From CALZFJ01 sp964459845 (GTDB taxonomy: Bacteria > Bacteroidota > Bacteroidia > Bacteroidales > Muribaculaceae): a DNA stretch of 51,490 nt. The notes beneath the pieces were generated by a model. That model did no database searches. It was not told the origin of the DNA and saw only the letters and a program-made list of their open reading frames with translations. Both the position numbers and the translations under genes were made by a program. The stretch lies in the NCBI GenBank assembly GCA_964459845.1, contig CAYWOC010000015.1, positions 1-51,490 on the forward strand, given 5' to 3'. The first letter of the stretch is position 1, and each line of letters begins with the position of its first letter. Below are positions 8,316-18,040 of this stretch, in pieces.

Positions 8316-9839
8316 ATGGACAACCTAAGGAATATAATATTATCACTCATTATGGCAGTGGCTGCTGCCACAGGATTTGCTGCCGAGCTGGCTGATTCGC
8401 TCCGTGAGCATGTGGCTGAGCATAATTCCGTGCTGATAGGTATGAGGAACGATGTGTATGCCAATCCTGCAATGCAAAGCCAGCATTTCAGATCGTCAAT
8501 CACATCGCTTGCCGCGGGGTATAGCCACGGATGCGCCACTGAGCCTGTTAAACTTGAATATGGCGACGGACATGACTATGGCTTCGGCGACATCAGGGCT
8601 TATCTGCACAAGGGCAAGGCCACAATATGGGGTAGTGCCAAGTATTACAATGGCACATTCCGCAACATACAGTTTTGTGAGACTTCAGATTTTGAGACCG
8701 TGTCGCCATTCATAATGGCTGATAGCGTTGGCGGAGATTCGCGCAGGGAATTTTATCATTTTCTCGGAGGATTTTCCTATCCTGTAGGAAAGTTCAATAT
8801 AGGAGCTGAGGGGGAATATACGGCAATGCTTGAATATCGCACACGCGACCCTCGCCCCCGCAATCTCACCGGCGACTTGCGCGTCAAGGTCGGAGCGTCT
8901 TATGGCTTCTCGTCGGGGCATCTGCTCGGACTTGCCGTAAGCGCACGCAAATACAAGCAGACGAACGAGGTGAAACTATACAATGAGGTGACTGTGCCTA
9001 CCATATATCATTACACTGGTCTTGGCACTGATTATTATAGATTCCGCGGTGTGAATACAAGCACATATTATAAAGGATATTCAGCAGGGGCTATGCTCGA
9101 TTATTCTGCGAAGAACAATAATGGATTTTTTGCTGGAGCTGGATATGAGTACACGAAGATTGATAAGGTTATAACATCGCTAAATGAACTGCCGATGTCG
9201 AATGTCAAGGACTTTTCGCAGAATCTGAAATTCGGCTACGGAACTTACAGTGCAGGCTGTGGATTTGGAGTGGCTGTGACCGAGAAATGGCAAAAACGCC
9301 GTGGCACAGAAAATATATTCGGCACAGCACAAGACAATATATTTCCGCAAATTGCCGAAGCTTCACAATATGCGTTGAAGCGCATAAGCCTCGGAGTGGA
9401 AGCTGCTTGTGAACGCACCTACAGCCGTGGCGGATTTGGAGCTGCATTGAATGTGGAATATGCCGATTATGATGAGGAATATAAAGAACCAGCTCGCAGC
9501 ATGAAGGCTTCTTCGGTGGCAGTAGGGCTGAAGCTCGATGGGTATGTATTGGCAGGACGGATGCTGTTCACCGGCAATTTGGGCGGCAGATATGAGTTCA
9601 GCACAAGCAGCAGTCTCAATGTGCCAGACGATGTGAAGGGGCAGAAATTGTTTATGCCAGTGGCTCATTACTATAGCTATCTTGCTGCTAATCGATATGA
9701 TATGGAGGCATCGGTTGAGGCTGGATATTGCGCAAGGAAGCAATTTATGCCATTTGTGAGAGTAGGTTGGCAATATGCTCACTACATCGCTGAGCAGCAC
9801 AACTCTTACATAGAGGTGGCAGTGGGAGTGAAACTGTGA
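8316..9839 (+). CDS. DUF6850-type outer-membrane beta-barrel protein
   Basis: The 507-residue protein has a signal peptide (cleavage after GFAA, about residue 23). The rest is dominated by alternating aromatic/glycine strands typical of a porin-like barrel, ending in VGVKL. The early ANPAMQSQ-like region fits DUF6850 proteins, which commonly accompany DUF4876 and TonB receptors. It follows the DUF4876 gene by 18 bases, so it is in the same operon. The role is probably an outer-membrane accessory of the uptake system; no substrate can be read from the sequence. Confidence 0.7.
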   Translation: MDNLRNIILSLIMAVAAATGFAAELADSLREHVAEHNSVLIGMRNDVYANPAMQSQHFRSSITSLAAGYSHGCATEPVKLEYGDGHDYGFGDIRAYLHKGKATIWGSAKYYNGTFRNIQFCETSDFETVSPFIMADSVGGDSRREFYHFLGGFSYPVGKFNIGAEGEYTAMLEYRTRDPRPRNLTGDLRVKVGASYGFSSGHLLGLAVSARKYKQTNEVKLYNEVTVPTIYHYTGLGTDYYRFRGVNTSTYYKGYSAGAMLDYSAKNNNGFFAGAGYEYTKIDKVITSLNELPMSNVKDFSQNLKFGYGTYSAGCGFGVAVTEKWQKRRGTENIFGTAQDNIFPQIAEASQYALKRISLGVEAACERTYSRGGFGAALNVEYADYDEEYKEPARSMKASSVAVGLKLDGYVLAGRMLFTGNLGGRYEFSTSSSLNVPDDVKGQKLFMPVAHYYSYLAANRYDMEASVEAGYCARKQFMPFVRVGWQYAHYIAEQHNSYIEVAVGVKL

Positions 9840-9887
9840 TATGAAGAAATAAAATAATTTATATAAACAAATTTAAAAATATTTGAT

Positions 9888-11612
9888 ATGAAAAAGATTA
9901 CATTCTTATTGCTTGCAGTGTTCGCAATGTTTGCGACAGTAAATGCAGCAGAACCAGTGTTCAACTGGGCTCACACAGTAGATGGTGCAACAACTGCCGG
10001 CGACAATGTTGTTGGCATGGCAAAGGCTGCCGACGGCAATTATTACGTGGCTAACACATTTGGCACGACCGATGCTTCGCTAAATGTGAATTTTGACGGT
10101 GCCACAATTCAAGACAAGGATGGCAATGCCATAGAAGGCAGCCCTTATAAAGGCACAAGCAACAACGGCAACCTTCTGCTTCAAAAAGTGGCTACCGACG
10201 GCTCTGTGAAATGGTTTGCATACACAAGAAAGGGTGATGTGGATCAAAGCAACTCAAAGATGGTGGCAGCAAAAGACGGTGGCGTAATTGCAGTGCTTAA
10301 AGTGCGCGCTTGGGTGGCTGCCGCAGGCTACGACAACCTTCTTGAAGTAGTGGATGCAGCAGGAAATGCGACTACAATCAAGGATATGGGTACTCAAGCA
10401 AGCGAATACCGCTATCTTGTTGTGAAACTCAATGCTGAAGGTGGTCTTGAGTGGACACGCTTGATTTCTGGTCTTGTCCGCACTGATACTAAATACGCTA
10501 CCAAGAACAATGCCTACATATATGGCGTGGATGTGGATGAAAACGACAACATCTATCTTGCCGGAAACTTCCGCACAGAACTTTATTTCAAGAAAGCTGA
10601 TGGTGCAACTGAGACCCTTGTGGCAAAGAACAACGTAAACTGGACAGGCGATTCTCAGAGCGTAATCGGTGACTTGTTCCTTGTGAAACTTGACAAAGAT
10701 GGCTATTTCGCCGAGAAACTCCTTGCTGACGGTACAGCAAAATGTGCATTCATCGACAATGTAGCTTATAACGACGGAAAAATCTATCTCAACGGTCGTG
10801 TTCAAGGCGATGACACAGCAATGACACTTGGCGGCAAGGCATTGAATGCAAGTAGCGAGCGTCAGACTATGTTCATAGCGTCGGTCAATACAGCCGATTT
10901 CTCCGTAAATTATGTTAATGCTCTCACATCGGTGGCAAATTCATCGGACAGATTTGTGCTTCAAAACAAGAACGCTCAGTATGTGGATGGAAAGGTGTAT
11001 TTTACTGGTCTGTTGAATGGTGGTCTTGCTAAAGCGGGTTCTACTGAGCCATTTGCTACTAATGGTGCAACTATACTTAAGGCTTATCTGCTTCAAGTGG
11101 ATCCAGCTACAGGCGAGGTCGTAAATTCTTATGTTAATCCTAATGGTATTTCAGGGTATTTTGGCGTGTATGTAGGTGCAAATAATATCTATGCATTCGG
11201 TTATCACATGACTGCTGCCAAAGGCGCAATCTTGACAACTATCAACAAGACAAGTTTTGCTGCTGGCGATGAGTATGTAATGTGCAATTCTGGTTCGGTT
11301 GCAACTTGCGCCACTCCAATAATCGACGGTAGCAATTTCATTATGGCAAACCGCGGTAGCCGCACAGCTAAATATTATGGCACTGATACTTCATTCACCG
11401 GAATGACCAACTGGATTGCTACATATTACAGCTATAAGATAGACGACGCAACAGGTGTAAATGCAGTGAATGCCGACAATGCTGCAAAGAACTATGACGT
11501 ATATACCACAAGCGGAATCTTCGTCAAGACCGCAACTTCTTTTGAAGATGCAAAAGCTGGACTTGACAAAGGTGTCTATGTTATTGGCGGCGAGAAGGTG
11601 GCTGTGCAATAA
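9888..11612 (+). CDS. Secreted repeat protein with T9SS-like C-terminal sorting segment
   Basis: Signal peptide (residues 1-20, ending VNAA). The main body has repeated short blocks of the kind FxWAHTV, DGNxYVANTF and LVKLDKDGYFAEKL, which look like blades of a beta-propeller of the SBBP type found in bacterial surface proteins. The last ~45 residues (NYDVYTTSGIFV...GLDKGVYVIGG) resemble type A T9SS sorting domains, so export across the outer membrane is likely. It lies 48 bases after the DUF6850 gene and 36 before the M16 gene. It may be a surface scaffold or ligand-capture protein for the neighbouring receptor; that is inference. Confidence 0.65.
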   Translation: MKKITFLLLAVFAMFATVNAAEPVFNWAHTVDGATTAGDNVVGMAKAADGNYYVANTFGTTDASLNVNFDGATIQDKDGNAIEGSPYKGTSNNGNLLLQKVATDGSVKWFAYTRKGDVDQSNSKMVAAKDGGVIAVLKVRAWVAAAGYDNLLEVVDAAGNATTIKDMGTQASEYRYLVVKLNAEGGLEWTRLISGLVRTDTKYATKNNAYIYGVDVDENDNIYLAGNFRTELYFKKADGATETLVAKNNVNWTGDSQSVIGDLFLVKLDKDGYFAEKLLADGTAKCAFIDNVAYNDGKIYLNGRVQGDDTAMTLGGKALNASSERQTMFIASVNTADFSVNYVNALTSVANSSDRFVLQNKNAQYVDGKVYFTGLLNGGLAKAGSTEPFATNGATILKAYLLQVDPATGEVVNSYVNPNGISGYFGVYVGANNIYAFGYHMTAAKGAILTTINKTSFAAGDEYVMCNSGSVATCATPIIDGSNFIMANRGSRTAKYYGTDTSFTGMTNWIATYYSYKIDDATGVNAVNADNAAKNYDVYTTSGIFVKTATSFEDAKAGLDKGVYVIGGEKVAVQ

Positions 11613-11648
11613 TTAATGAAAACTTATTTATACTGATAACTGATTTAT

Positions 11649-14465
11649 ATGACGTTAAGAAGTAAGATACTCTTAATAGCTACGACCTTGCTGTTCCCAG
11701 CTTTGAGCTGGGGACAGCTTGTCGTTCAAGACCCTGACATCCGCACAGGCCGTCTTGACAATGGAATGACGTATTACATACGCCATAATGCAAAAGATCC
11801 AAAAATTGCCGATTTCTACATTGCGCAGCGTGTAGGCTCAATCCTCGAAGATCCGCATCAGCGCGGTCTTGCTCACTTCCTTGAGCATATGGCGTTTAAT
11901 GGCACAAAGCATTTCCGCGGCGACAAGAAGAGCCTTGGCATTGTGCCATGGTGTGAGACTGTGGGAATAAAGTTCGGAGCCAATCTGAATGCCTATACAA
12001 GTATCGACCAGACGGTGTATAACATCTCGTCGGCACCTACGGCGCGCGAGGGCGTTGTGGATTCCTGTCTGCTTATTCTGCATGACTGGAGCAACAGCTT
12101 GCTGCTCACTGGAAAGGAAATCGACAAGGAGCGCGGTGTCATTCAGGAGGAGTGGCGCACGCGGCGTGCCGGAATGGCGGTGCAGCGACTTATGGAGAAA
12201 GTGATACCCACAGTGTATAAAGGCACGAAATATGAGGACTGTCTGCCTATCGGCTCGATGGATGTGGTGATGAACTTCAAATATGATGCATTGCGCAGCT
12301 ACTACAAGAAGTGGTATCGTCCCGACCTGCAAGCCATAATCGTGGTGGGCGACATCGATGTGGATAAGATGGAGCAGAAGATAAAGGCATTGTTCTCTCC
12401 GATTCCTAAAGCTAAAAAGCCTGCTGAGCGCATCTATTATCCTGTGCCAGACAACGACAAGATGATAGTGGCAGTGGAGAAGGACGCAGAGCAGCCTATC
12501 GTGCTTGCCAAGTTGTATATGAAGCGTGATGCCACTCCCGACGGAGAGAAGGGCAGCATAGGCTATCAGCGTGACGGATTTATAGATTGGACAATTACAT
12601 ATATGCTCAATCAGCGCATAGCCGAGCTTCAACATCAAGCCGAGCCGCCTGTAATCAGCGCATCGGCAAGCAGCGGGGAATTCTTCATCACACGCACAAA
12701 AGATGCTTTCTCGGTGCAGATAGGATGCAAGCAGGACGACATAAAAGGCTCGATTCAAGCTGTTATGGCTGAAACTGAACGCGTGCGCCAGCATGGCTTC
12801 ACCGAGGGGGAGCTTAGCCGTGCAAAAGCCAAGTATTTGAGCGGGGCGCAACGCCGTTTTGCGGAGCGCAACAAACGCAGCAACAAGCACTATGTGAGTG
12901 AATGCCTCAGCAATTTCTTGACCAGCGAACCTATGCTTTCGGCAGAGGAGGATTTGCGCTTGACCGAAGATTTTGTCAAGAATGTTACACTTGAAGAAGT
13001 GAACAAGGCGGTAGCCGATATTATCAACAACAAGAATCAGGTGCTTACGGTATATGCTCCCGACAAGCCCGGAGTGGATATACCTACTGCCGACGAATTT
13101 GAGCGTATGATTCTTGATGCTGAGGCGAAAAGCTATGAGGCATATAAAGATGAGAATGTAGCCGAGTCGCTTATGCCAGTGAAGCCAGTAGCCGGAAAGG
13201 TTGTCGGCGAAAAGGCATACGGTCGCCACGGTGTCACGGTATTGACATTGAGCAATGGTGTGGAAGTGTATGTGAAACCTACAGATTTGAGTGCCGACCA
13301 AGTGGCGTTCAGAATGTTTGCCAAAGGTGGAACATCACTTTATCCTGATGCCGATGTGCCTAATTTCCCATTCATTTGCGAGGCTGTTGCTGAAGCTGGT
13401 GTAGGAAACCACGATGTAATCTCTCTTCGCAAAATCCTTTCAGACAAGATAGTGAAGTGTGTCCCATTCATAGAAAACGAGACGCAAGGAATACGCGGAC
13501 AAAGCACGGTGAAAGATGTGGAAACTATGTTGCAACTTGCAAATCTATATTTCACTGCTCCGAGAACCGATGAGAAGGTGTTCAGCAGCATACTTGAACG
13601 CCGCCGCTCGCTGTTCAAGAACCGTGATGCAAGTCCAAAGGTGGTATATAACGACTCGTTGATAAATGTGCTTTACGGCAACAGTCCGCGTACAGCTCCA
13701 TTGAAGCTCGCCACGCTCGACAAGGTGGATTATAGACGTATGATGGAGATATATCGTGAACGTTTCAGCAATGCGTCGAACTTCAAGGTCATCATAATAG
13801 GCAATGTGAACATTGACAGCTTGAAGCCTATGCTTTGCGACTACATAGCATCATTGCCAGCTACGGGCAAGCATGAGGATATGGCTGATACCTATCCAGC
13901 AGTGCGCGATGCAAATGAAACTCACATATTTCATCACAAGCAATCCACTCCGTCGTCGCTTGTGGGCATATATTATACTGCCGACATTCCATTCACAGCC
14001 GAGAATGACTTGAAGCTCGATGTGCTGAAGCGCGTGCTTCAGATAGCATATACCGATTCTGTGCGTGAGGAAAAAGGTGGAACTTATGGAGTGAGTGTGA
14101 ACTTCGATTTAGGCAAATACTCTAAGCCAGATGCTTTGCTGAACATATCGTTCCGCTGTGATCCTGCAAGATATGACGAGCTTGTGCCTATTGTGTATAA
14201 CCAGTTGAAGATTATTGCTGAGAAAGGCCCTAATGCAACTTCGCTTTCAAAAGTGAAGAAATACCTGATAAAGCAACTTGCACAAAATGAGAAGTCTAAC
14301 GATTATTGGAATTATGTGCTTTATAATGAGATATATACAGGTGTGGATTTTCATACGGGATATATAGATATGGTAAATGGCATCACTGCCAATGATATCA
14401 AGAAAATTGCCGATGATATTTTGAAGCAGAATCGTCGTCTTGAAGTGACAATGAAATCGGAATAA
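11649..14465 (+). CDS. M16 family zinc metallopeptidase
   Basis: The 938-residue protein has a signal peptide (about residues 1-22) and the inverted zinc motif HFLEH at 76-80. The downstream acidic ligand region KERGVIQEEW is near 160-169. It has the length of a two-module (N- and C-terminal M16 repeat) enzyme of the pitrilysin/insulinase type; the second repeat lacks the zinc motif, as is normal. These enzymes degrade peptides in a closed chamber, here in the periplasm. As last gene of the TonB receptor cluster it could process imported peptides, or mature operon products. A hairpin with a T run follows at 14502-14545. Confidence 0.9.
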   Translation: MTLRSKILLIATTLLFPALSWGQLVVQDPDIRTGRLDNGMTYYIRHNAKDPKIADFYIAQRVGSILEDPHQRGLAHFLEHMAFNGTKHFRGDKKSLGIVPWCETVGIKFGANLNAYTSIDQTVYNISSAPTAREGVVDSCLLILHDWSNSLLLTGKEIDKERGVIQEEWRTRRAGMAVQRLMEKVIPTVYKGTKYEDCLPIGSMDVVMNFKYDALRSYYKKWYRPDLQAIIVVGDIDVDKMEQKIKALFSPIPKAKKPAERIYYPVPDNDKMIVAVEKDAEQPIVLAKLYMKRDATPDGEKGSIGYQRDGFIDWTITYMLNQRIAELQHQAEPPVISASASSGEFFITRTKDAFSVQIGCKQDDIKGSIQAVMAETERVRQHGFTEGELSRAKAKYLSGAQRRFAERNKRSNKHYVSECLSNFLTSEPMLSAEEDLRLTEDFVKNVTLEEVNKAVADIINNKNQVLTVYAPDKPGVDIPTADEFERMILDAEAKSYEAYKDENVAESLMPVKPVAGKVVGEKAYGRHGVTVLTLSNGVEVYVKPTDLSADQVAFRMFAKGGTSLYPDADVPNFPFICEAVAEAGVGNHDVISLRKILSDKIVKCVPFIENETQGIRGQSTVKDVETMLQLANLYFTAPRTDEKVFSSILERRRSLFKNRDASPKVVYNDSLINVLYGNSPRTAPLKLATLDKVDYRRMMEIYRERFSNASNFKVIIIGNVNIDSLKPMLCDYIASLPATGKHEDMADTYPAVRDANETHIFHHKQSTPSSLVGIYYTADIPFTAENDLKLDVLKRVLQIAYTDSVREEKGGTYGVSVNFDLGKYSKPDALLNISFRCDPARYDELVPIVYNQLKIIAEKGPNATSLSKVKKYLIKQLAQNEKSNDYWNYVLYNEIYTGVDFHTGYIDMVNGITANDIKKIADDILKQNRRLEVTMKSE

Positions 14466-14501
14466 ATGTCATAACTTAACATAATAACTTGCATAATTAT
14501 T

Positions 14502-14545
14502 AATCGGAAATGTCGTTTTATAATGGCGTTTCCGATTGATTTTTT
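14502..14545 (+). terminator. Intrinsic terminator after the M16 gene
   Basis: AATCGGAAA (14502-14510) pairs with TTTCCGATT (14529-14537), and six T's follow at 14540-14545. It closes the 4091-14465 operon. Confidence 0.75.
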
Positions 14546-14616
14546 GAATATTTATTCTTTATGCTTGGCTTTTGTGTCATAAAAATGGGTGCTAATGCTG
14601 ATTTTTTGAGGAATTT

Positions 14617-14647
14617 ATTGCCGTGTGAATAATAAATTGTAACTTTG
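14617..14647 (+). promoter_or_regulatory. Promoter of the large PKD-repeat protein
   Basis: ATTG at 14617-14620, a 19-base gap, and TAACTTTG at 14640-14647. Predicted start near 14654, about 30 bases before the ATG at 14685. Confidence 0.65.
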
Positions 14648-14684
14648 CGCCAATAAATTATAATAATCATTAAAACTGAAATTT

Positions 14685-17600
14685 ATGAAGAAACGGTTAC
14701 TACTATTGATTACCGCAATTATGGCTCTATTGCCCATAATGAGCGCGACGGAAGCGACGTGGTCATTTGAATGGAACAAGAGCCGAAGCGACAAGACTTC
14801 TCAAGGTTTTTATAGCTTCGGAAGCAGCTATGTGGAGAAGGATGTTTACACGACAGAACTTAATGGCTTGCAATGGAACATTTCGTCTGTCGGCACCTAT
14901 GTATATGCCTACACATCTACGATGGGGCAATATATAGGCAGCGCAGACAAGCCGCCAGTCAGCTCCACTCTATGGACCAACGACTTGGCAGGAAAGGTCA
15001 AGAAAGTGAGAGTGACAGCTCGCATCAAAGATGCAAAGTATGCCGGCAACGTTTCGGTGGCTGTGAATGGAAAAAGTTATCAAAACAACGGCGACAATGA
15101 AGCGGCCTTGACAAAAACTTTAGCAGTGTATGAGTTCAGCATAGCCGATGCCGAAGCACAAGAGGGCAAAGTGGAGATAAAACTCAACCAGACGAGTGAA
15201 GACAAAGGGCCTCTTTATATCAAGAAAATCGAGATAGACTATGAGGCAGCCGCATCGGCTATTCCAGTACCGCAGTTTACTCCTGCCGCCGGTACATACG
15301 ATGCCGCTCAGACTGTGGCATTGGCTGTGGCAGGTCTTGAAGCCGGAACATACAAGATATATTACACCACCGATGGCAGCAATCCTCGCCTTGCGGGCAG
15401 TTCAAGGAAAGAATATTCCGCTCCAATCAATGTGGCTGAGACGGCAACAGTGAAAGCCGTTACAGCGGTTGGTGATGAACTTAGTGATGTTGCCGACGCT
15501 AAATATGTGATTCGTAAAGACCCGCAGATAAAATTCAATGAAGAAAGCCTGACATTGCTTTCGGGCGATGAGGGATATGCGGATTTGCTTAATCCGAATA
15601 AGCTGTCGCCCATCACATATAAATCATCGGCGCAATTCGTTTGCTCGGTAGATAAATATGGCGCGCTATATTCATCTTATGTGAAAGAGGATTCAAAGGC
15701 TACGATTACTGCAACATTTGCGGGCAACGACGAGTATTATCCATCAACAGCCACTATGATGGTGAACGTGAAGGCGAGAACTCCGCTTAAGACTCCGGTA
15801 GTGACACCGCTTGGAGGAACATACGGAGAGCCTGTGGAAGTGAGCATAACCACCGACGACCCGAATGCAGTGACAATATGGTACTCAACAAATGCTGGCA
15901 GTGCTGAAGAATTTGAGGACAGCGACAACACGCAGAGTGTGGTAGTGGAGGGCAATGAGGCGAAATTGACAATCGATAAATCTTGCACACTATATGTGAT
16001 GACCCGCGGATATAATGTGAACAGCGAGGTGGTTTCTGCCAAGTTCACTGTGAATCTTCCGCTGAAAGCCGATTTCACTACCGACAAGGCTTCAAAGGCT
16101 TATTACGACCAAGAATTTGACTCGGCCGATGAGATGAAGGACTGGACTGTTGGCACGGGCTGGAAATTGAGCGACAAGAAATTCAGTTCCATCAATGCCG
16201 ATGACAAGAGCTCGATAGCTATTGGATATGGCGACGGAAGCGGAGTGTCGGTGCTTGCAAGTCCGGAGCTTGCTGTGAATGATGGCAGCAAAGTGGAATT
16301 CTATGCATATTTTGAGCCTAATTTCTTGGTTTATGGAAAATGGACATTCAATGTGGTTGATGCCGCGACTAATCAGAGCAAGACGCTTCTTAACGTGTTT
16401 GACTGGGCGCAAGAGAATGCATATAATGCAGCCAACTGGAACAAATTCTCGTTTGACCTTGCGAAATATGCAGGCAAGAAGGTGAAATTCACTTTTGAGT
16501 ATCCGTTTGGAGGAGAAGATTTGGCTATCGATGCATTCCGTCTTGTTCAAGACGATCCAAGTGCAAAAGAGGCAATACACATATTTGAGGGCGAAAGCGT
16601 GCAATTCAAGAGTCTTGCCAGCGGCGAGCCGGAATCGCTTGTATGGTCGTTCCCGGGTGGAGACGTAACCGAATCGACCGATGCAGCTCCTGTTGTGAAA
16701 TATGATAAGGCTGGCACATACGATGTGACGCTGACAGTGAAGCGTGGCGATGAGAGCAACACTGCCGAGCGCAAGAATTTTGTGGTAGTGTCGGCAAAAG
16801 CTCCTACGGCATTGATTGGTCTTCCAGAGGAAGGTTATGAGTCTCCATTTGTAGGCACATTTGTCCCGTTGAACGTACCTGTGACATTCCGTGACCTGTC
16901 GGCAGGAAATCCTACAGAATGGAAATGGGTGTTCCAAAACACCGACAAGGAGACGAGCAGCGAGCAGAATCCTACAGTGACATACATCAAGAAGGGTACG
17001 GTGAGCGTAGGCCTTACGGCAAAGAATGCTGCCGGACAAAGCAATGATGTGCTTCAATATGCGATTCAGGCTGGTGGCGCACAATATGTGTGGAACATAA
17101 GCACCGAAGAAAATTCCAATCTCGGACAGGTGAACTTGGGCTACTACGGATATTATGCAGGAACCAACTGGCTTGGCATGGATAAGTTTGCCGAGAAATA
17201 TAAGGCTCCGCTTGCCGATGCCAAGGTGGATAGCGTGGGTGTGTATTTTGCTTCGGTGGGAACAATCAACCCTAATAGCGAGATTACGATGACGCTAAAT
17301 TCGGTAGGCGCAAATGGCGAACCGGGTGCTGTGCTTGCCACCGCAACAAAGAAAGTGAGCGAACTTAAATACAGCGATGACGACTATCTTGCCACAATAT
17401 TCCACTTCGACAAGACTGTGAAGCTGAACAAGGGTGAAGAGTTCTTTATAACTGTAGGTCCATTCCCTAATGGCTCGCTTGATGAGCATCCTTACACTTC
17501 CGATGACATTTCGATATTCTGCTTGCGTCGTAGTGAGGGAGGCAAATGCACAGCATGGCATTATCTTGAAGAACAGGATAACTCTGGCAACCCGACTGGT

Positions 17601-17834
17601 GAATACAAGTGGTATGAGAACAGTGAAAGCCCATTGTCGATGGCTATTGCTCCTGTCATATCTTATGAAGTCATAAGTGGTGTCCCTGCTGTCGGCACCG
17701 ATGCTGAAAAAGGTGAAGTCACAGTAGTGGCTGTATATACAATCGATGGCATTCAGGTGAAAGCTCCACAACCGGGCGGTCTTTACATATTGAAGTACTC
17801 AGATGGCAGCTCAAGCAAAGTCATTGTGAAATAG
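14685..17834 (+). CDS. Large secreted protein with chitobiase-like, adhesin and PKD domains
   Basis: The 1049-residue protein starts with a signal peptide (to about residue 22). Successive regions are a beta-sandwich N-terminus (about 25-185); two chitobiase/FN3-like repeats, each with an IYYTTDG or IWYSTN signature (about 200-275 and 370-455); a choice-of-anchor/cleaved-adhesin jelly-roll (about 470-635); two PKD domains (about 645-715 and 730-805, with the aromatic W-x-F/W-V-F cores); another sandwich; and a T9SS-like C-terminal segment (VYTIDGIQV, then GGLYILKY). It is probably exported to the cell surface and may bind glycans or host proteins. No catalytic residues are recognised. It has its own promoter and terminator. 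Confidence 0.75.
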   Translation: MKKRLLLLITAIMALLPIMSATEATWSFEWNKSRSDKTSQGFYSFGSSYVEKDVYTTELNGLQWNISSVGTYVYAYTSTMGQYIGSADKPPVSSTLWTNDLAGKVKKVRVTARIKDAKYAGNVSVAVNGKSYQNNGDNEAALTKTLAVYEFSIADAEAQEGKVEIKLNQTSEDKGPLYIKKIEIDYEAAASAIPVPQFTPAAGTYDAAQTVALAVAGLEAGTYKIYYTTDGSNPRLAGSSRKEYSAPINVAETATVKAVTAVGDELSDVADAKYVIRKDPQIKFNEESLTLLSGDEGYADLLNPNKLSPITYKSSAQFVCSVDKYGALYSSYVKEDSKATITATFAGNDEYYPSTATMMVNVKARTPLKTPVVTPLGGTYGEPVEVSITTDDPNAVTIWYSTNAGSAEEFEDSDNTQSVVVEGNEAKLTIDKSCTLYVMTRGYNVNSEVVSAKFTVNLPLKADFTTDKASKAYYDQEFDSADEMKDWTVGTGWKLSDKKFSSINADDKSSIAIGYGDGSGVSVLASPELAVNDGSKVEFYAYFEPNFLVYGKWTFNVVDAATNQSKTLLNVFDWAQENAYNAANWNKFSFDLAKYAGKKVKFTFEYPFGGEDLAIDAFRLVQDDPSAKEAIHIFEGESVQFKSLASGEPESLVWSFPGGDVTESTDAAPVVKYDKAGTYDVTLTVKRGDESNTAERKNFVVVSAKAPTALIGLPEEGYESPFVGTFVPLNVPVTFRDLSAGNPTEWKWVFQNTDKETSSEQNPTVTYIKKGTVSVGLTAKNAAGQSNDVLQYAIQAGGAQYVWNISTEENSNLGQVNLGYYGYYAGTNWLGMDKFAEKYKAPLADAKVDSVGVYFASVGTINPNSEITMTLNSVGANGEPGAVLATATKKVSELKYSDDDYLATIFHFDKTVKLNKGEEFFITVGPFPNGSLDEHPYTSDDISIFCLRRSEGGKCTAWHYLEEQDNSGNPTGEYKWYENSESPLSMAIAPVISYEVISGVPAVGTDAEKGEVTVVAVYTIDGIQVKAPQPGGLYILKYSDGSSSKVIVK

Positions 17835-17898
17835 GTCGCTAAAATCCTTATTGCCGGTTACGGCTGAAAGGATTGAGCGATAAGACAATAAAATGAAT

Positions 17899-17936
17899 CG
17901 GGAACTCCATAATAAGGTTGAGTTCCCGGTTTTTTT
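17899..17936 (+). terminator. Intrinsic terminator
   Basis: CGGGAACTC (17899-17907) pairs with GAGTTCCCG (17920-17928), followed by G and a run of seven T's. It ends the PKD-protein transcript. Confidence 0.85.
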
Positions 17937-17945
17937 ATTGTAATA

Positions 17946-17977
17946 ATTGCAAGAATGGCTTTTGTTGAGTATTTTTG
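17946..17977 (+). promoter_or_regulatory. Promoter of the xpt-guaD fusion
   Basis: ATTG at 17946-17949, a 20-base gap and TATTTTTG at 17970-17977. A start near 17984 leaves about 57 bases before the ATG at 18041. The -7 element overlaps a possible upstream ATG at 17975, which argues against translation from there. Confidence 0.6.
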
Positions 17978-18040
17978 TGGAATATCACGTTCAGCAAGAA
18001 ATGTGACTCTAAATGTACGGAAAAAATAATAACAATAGAT

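Noticed and set aside
10254..10805. Long antisense frames over the secreted-protein and M16 genes (also 11838-13301 and 16092-17084 on the minus strand)
   Set aside because: They are Cys/His/Ile-rich mirror translations of strongly coded genes with clear domains on the plus strand and have no promoters or family likeness.
17975..18040. Upstream ATG extending the xpt-guaD fusion by 22 codons
   Set aside because: The ATG overlaps the -7 promoter element and would precede the predicted transcript start; Xpt homologues begin at the MEILQ-type start at 18041.
17984..18040. Purine riboswitch upstream of the xpt-guaD fusion
   Set aside because: The leader is only about 57 bases and shows no three-way junction or conserved purine-aptamer loops.
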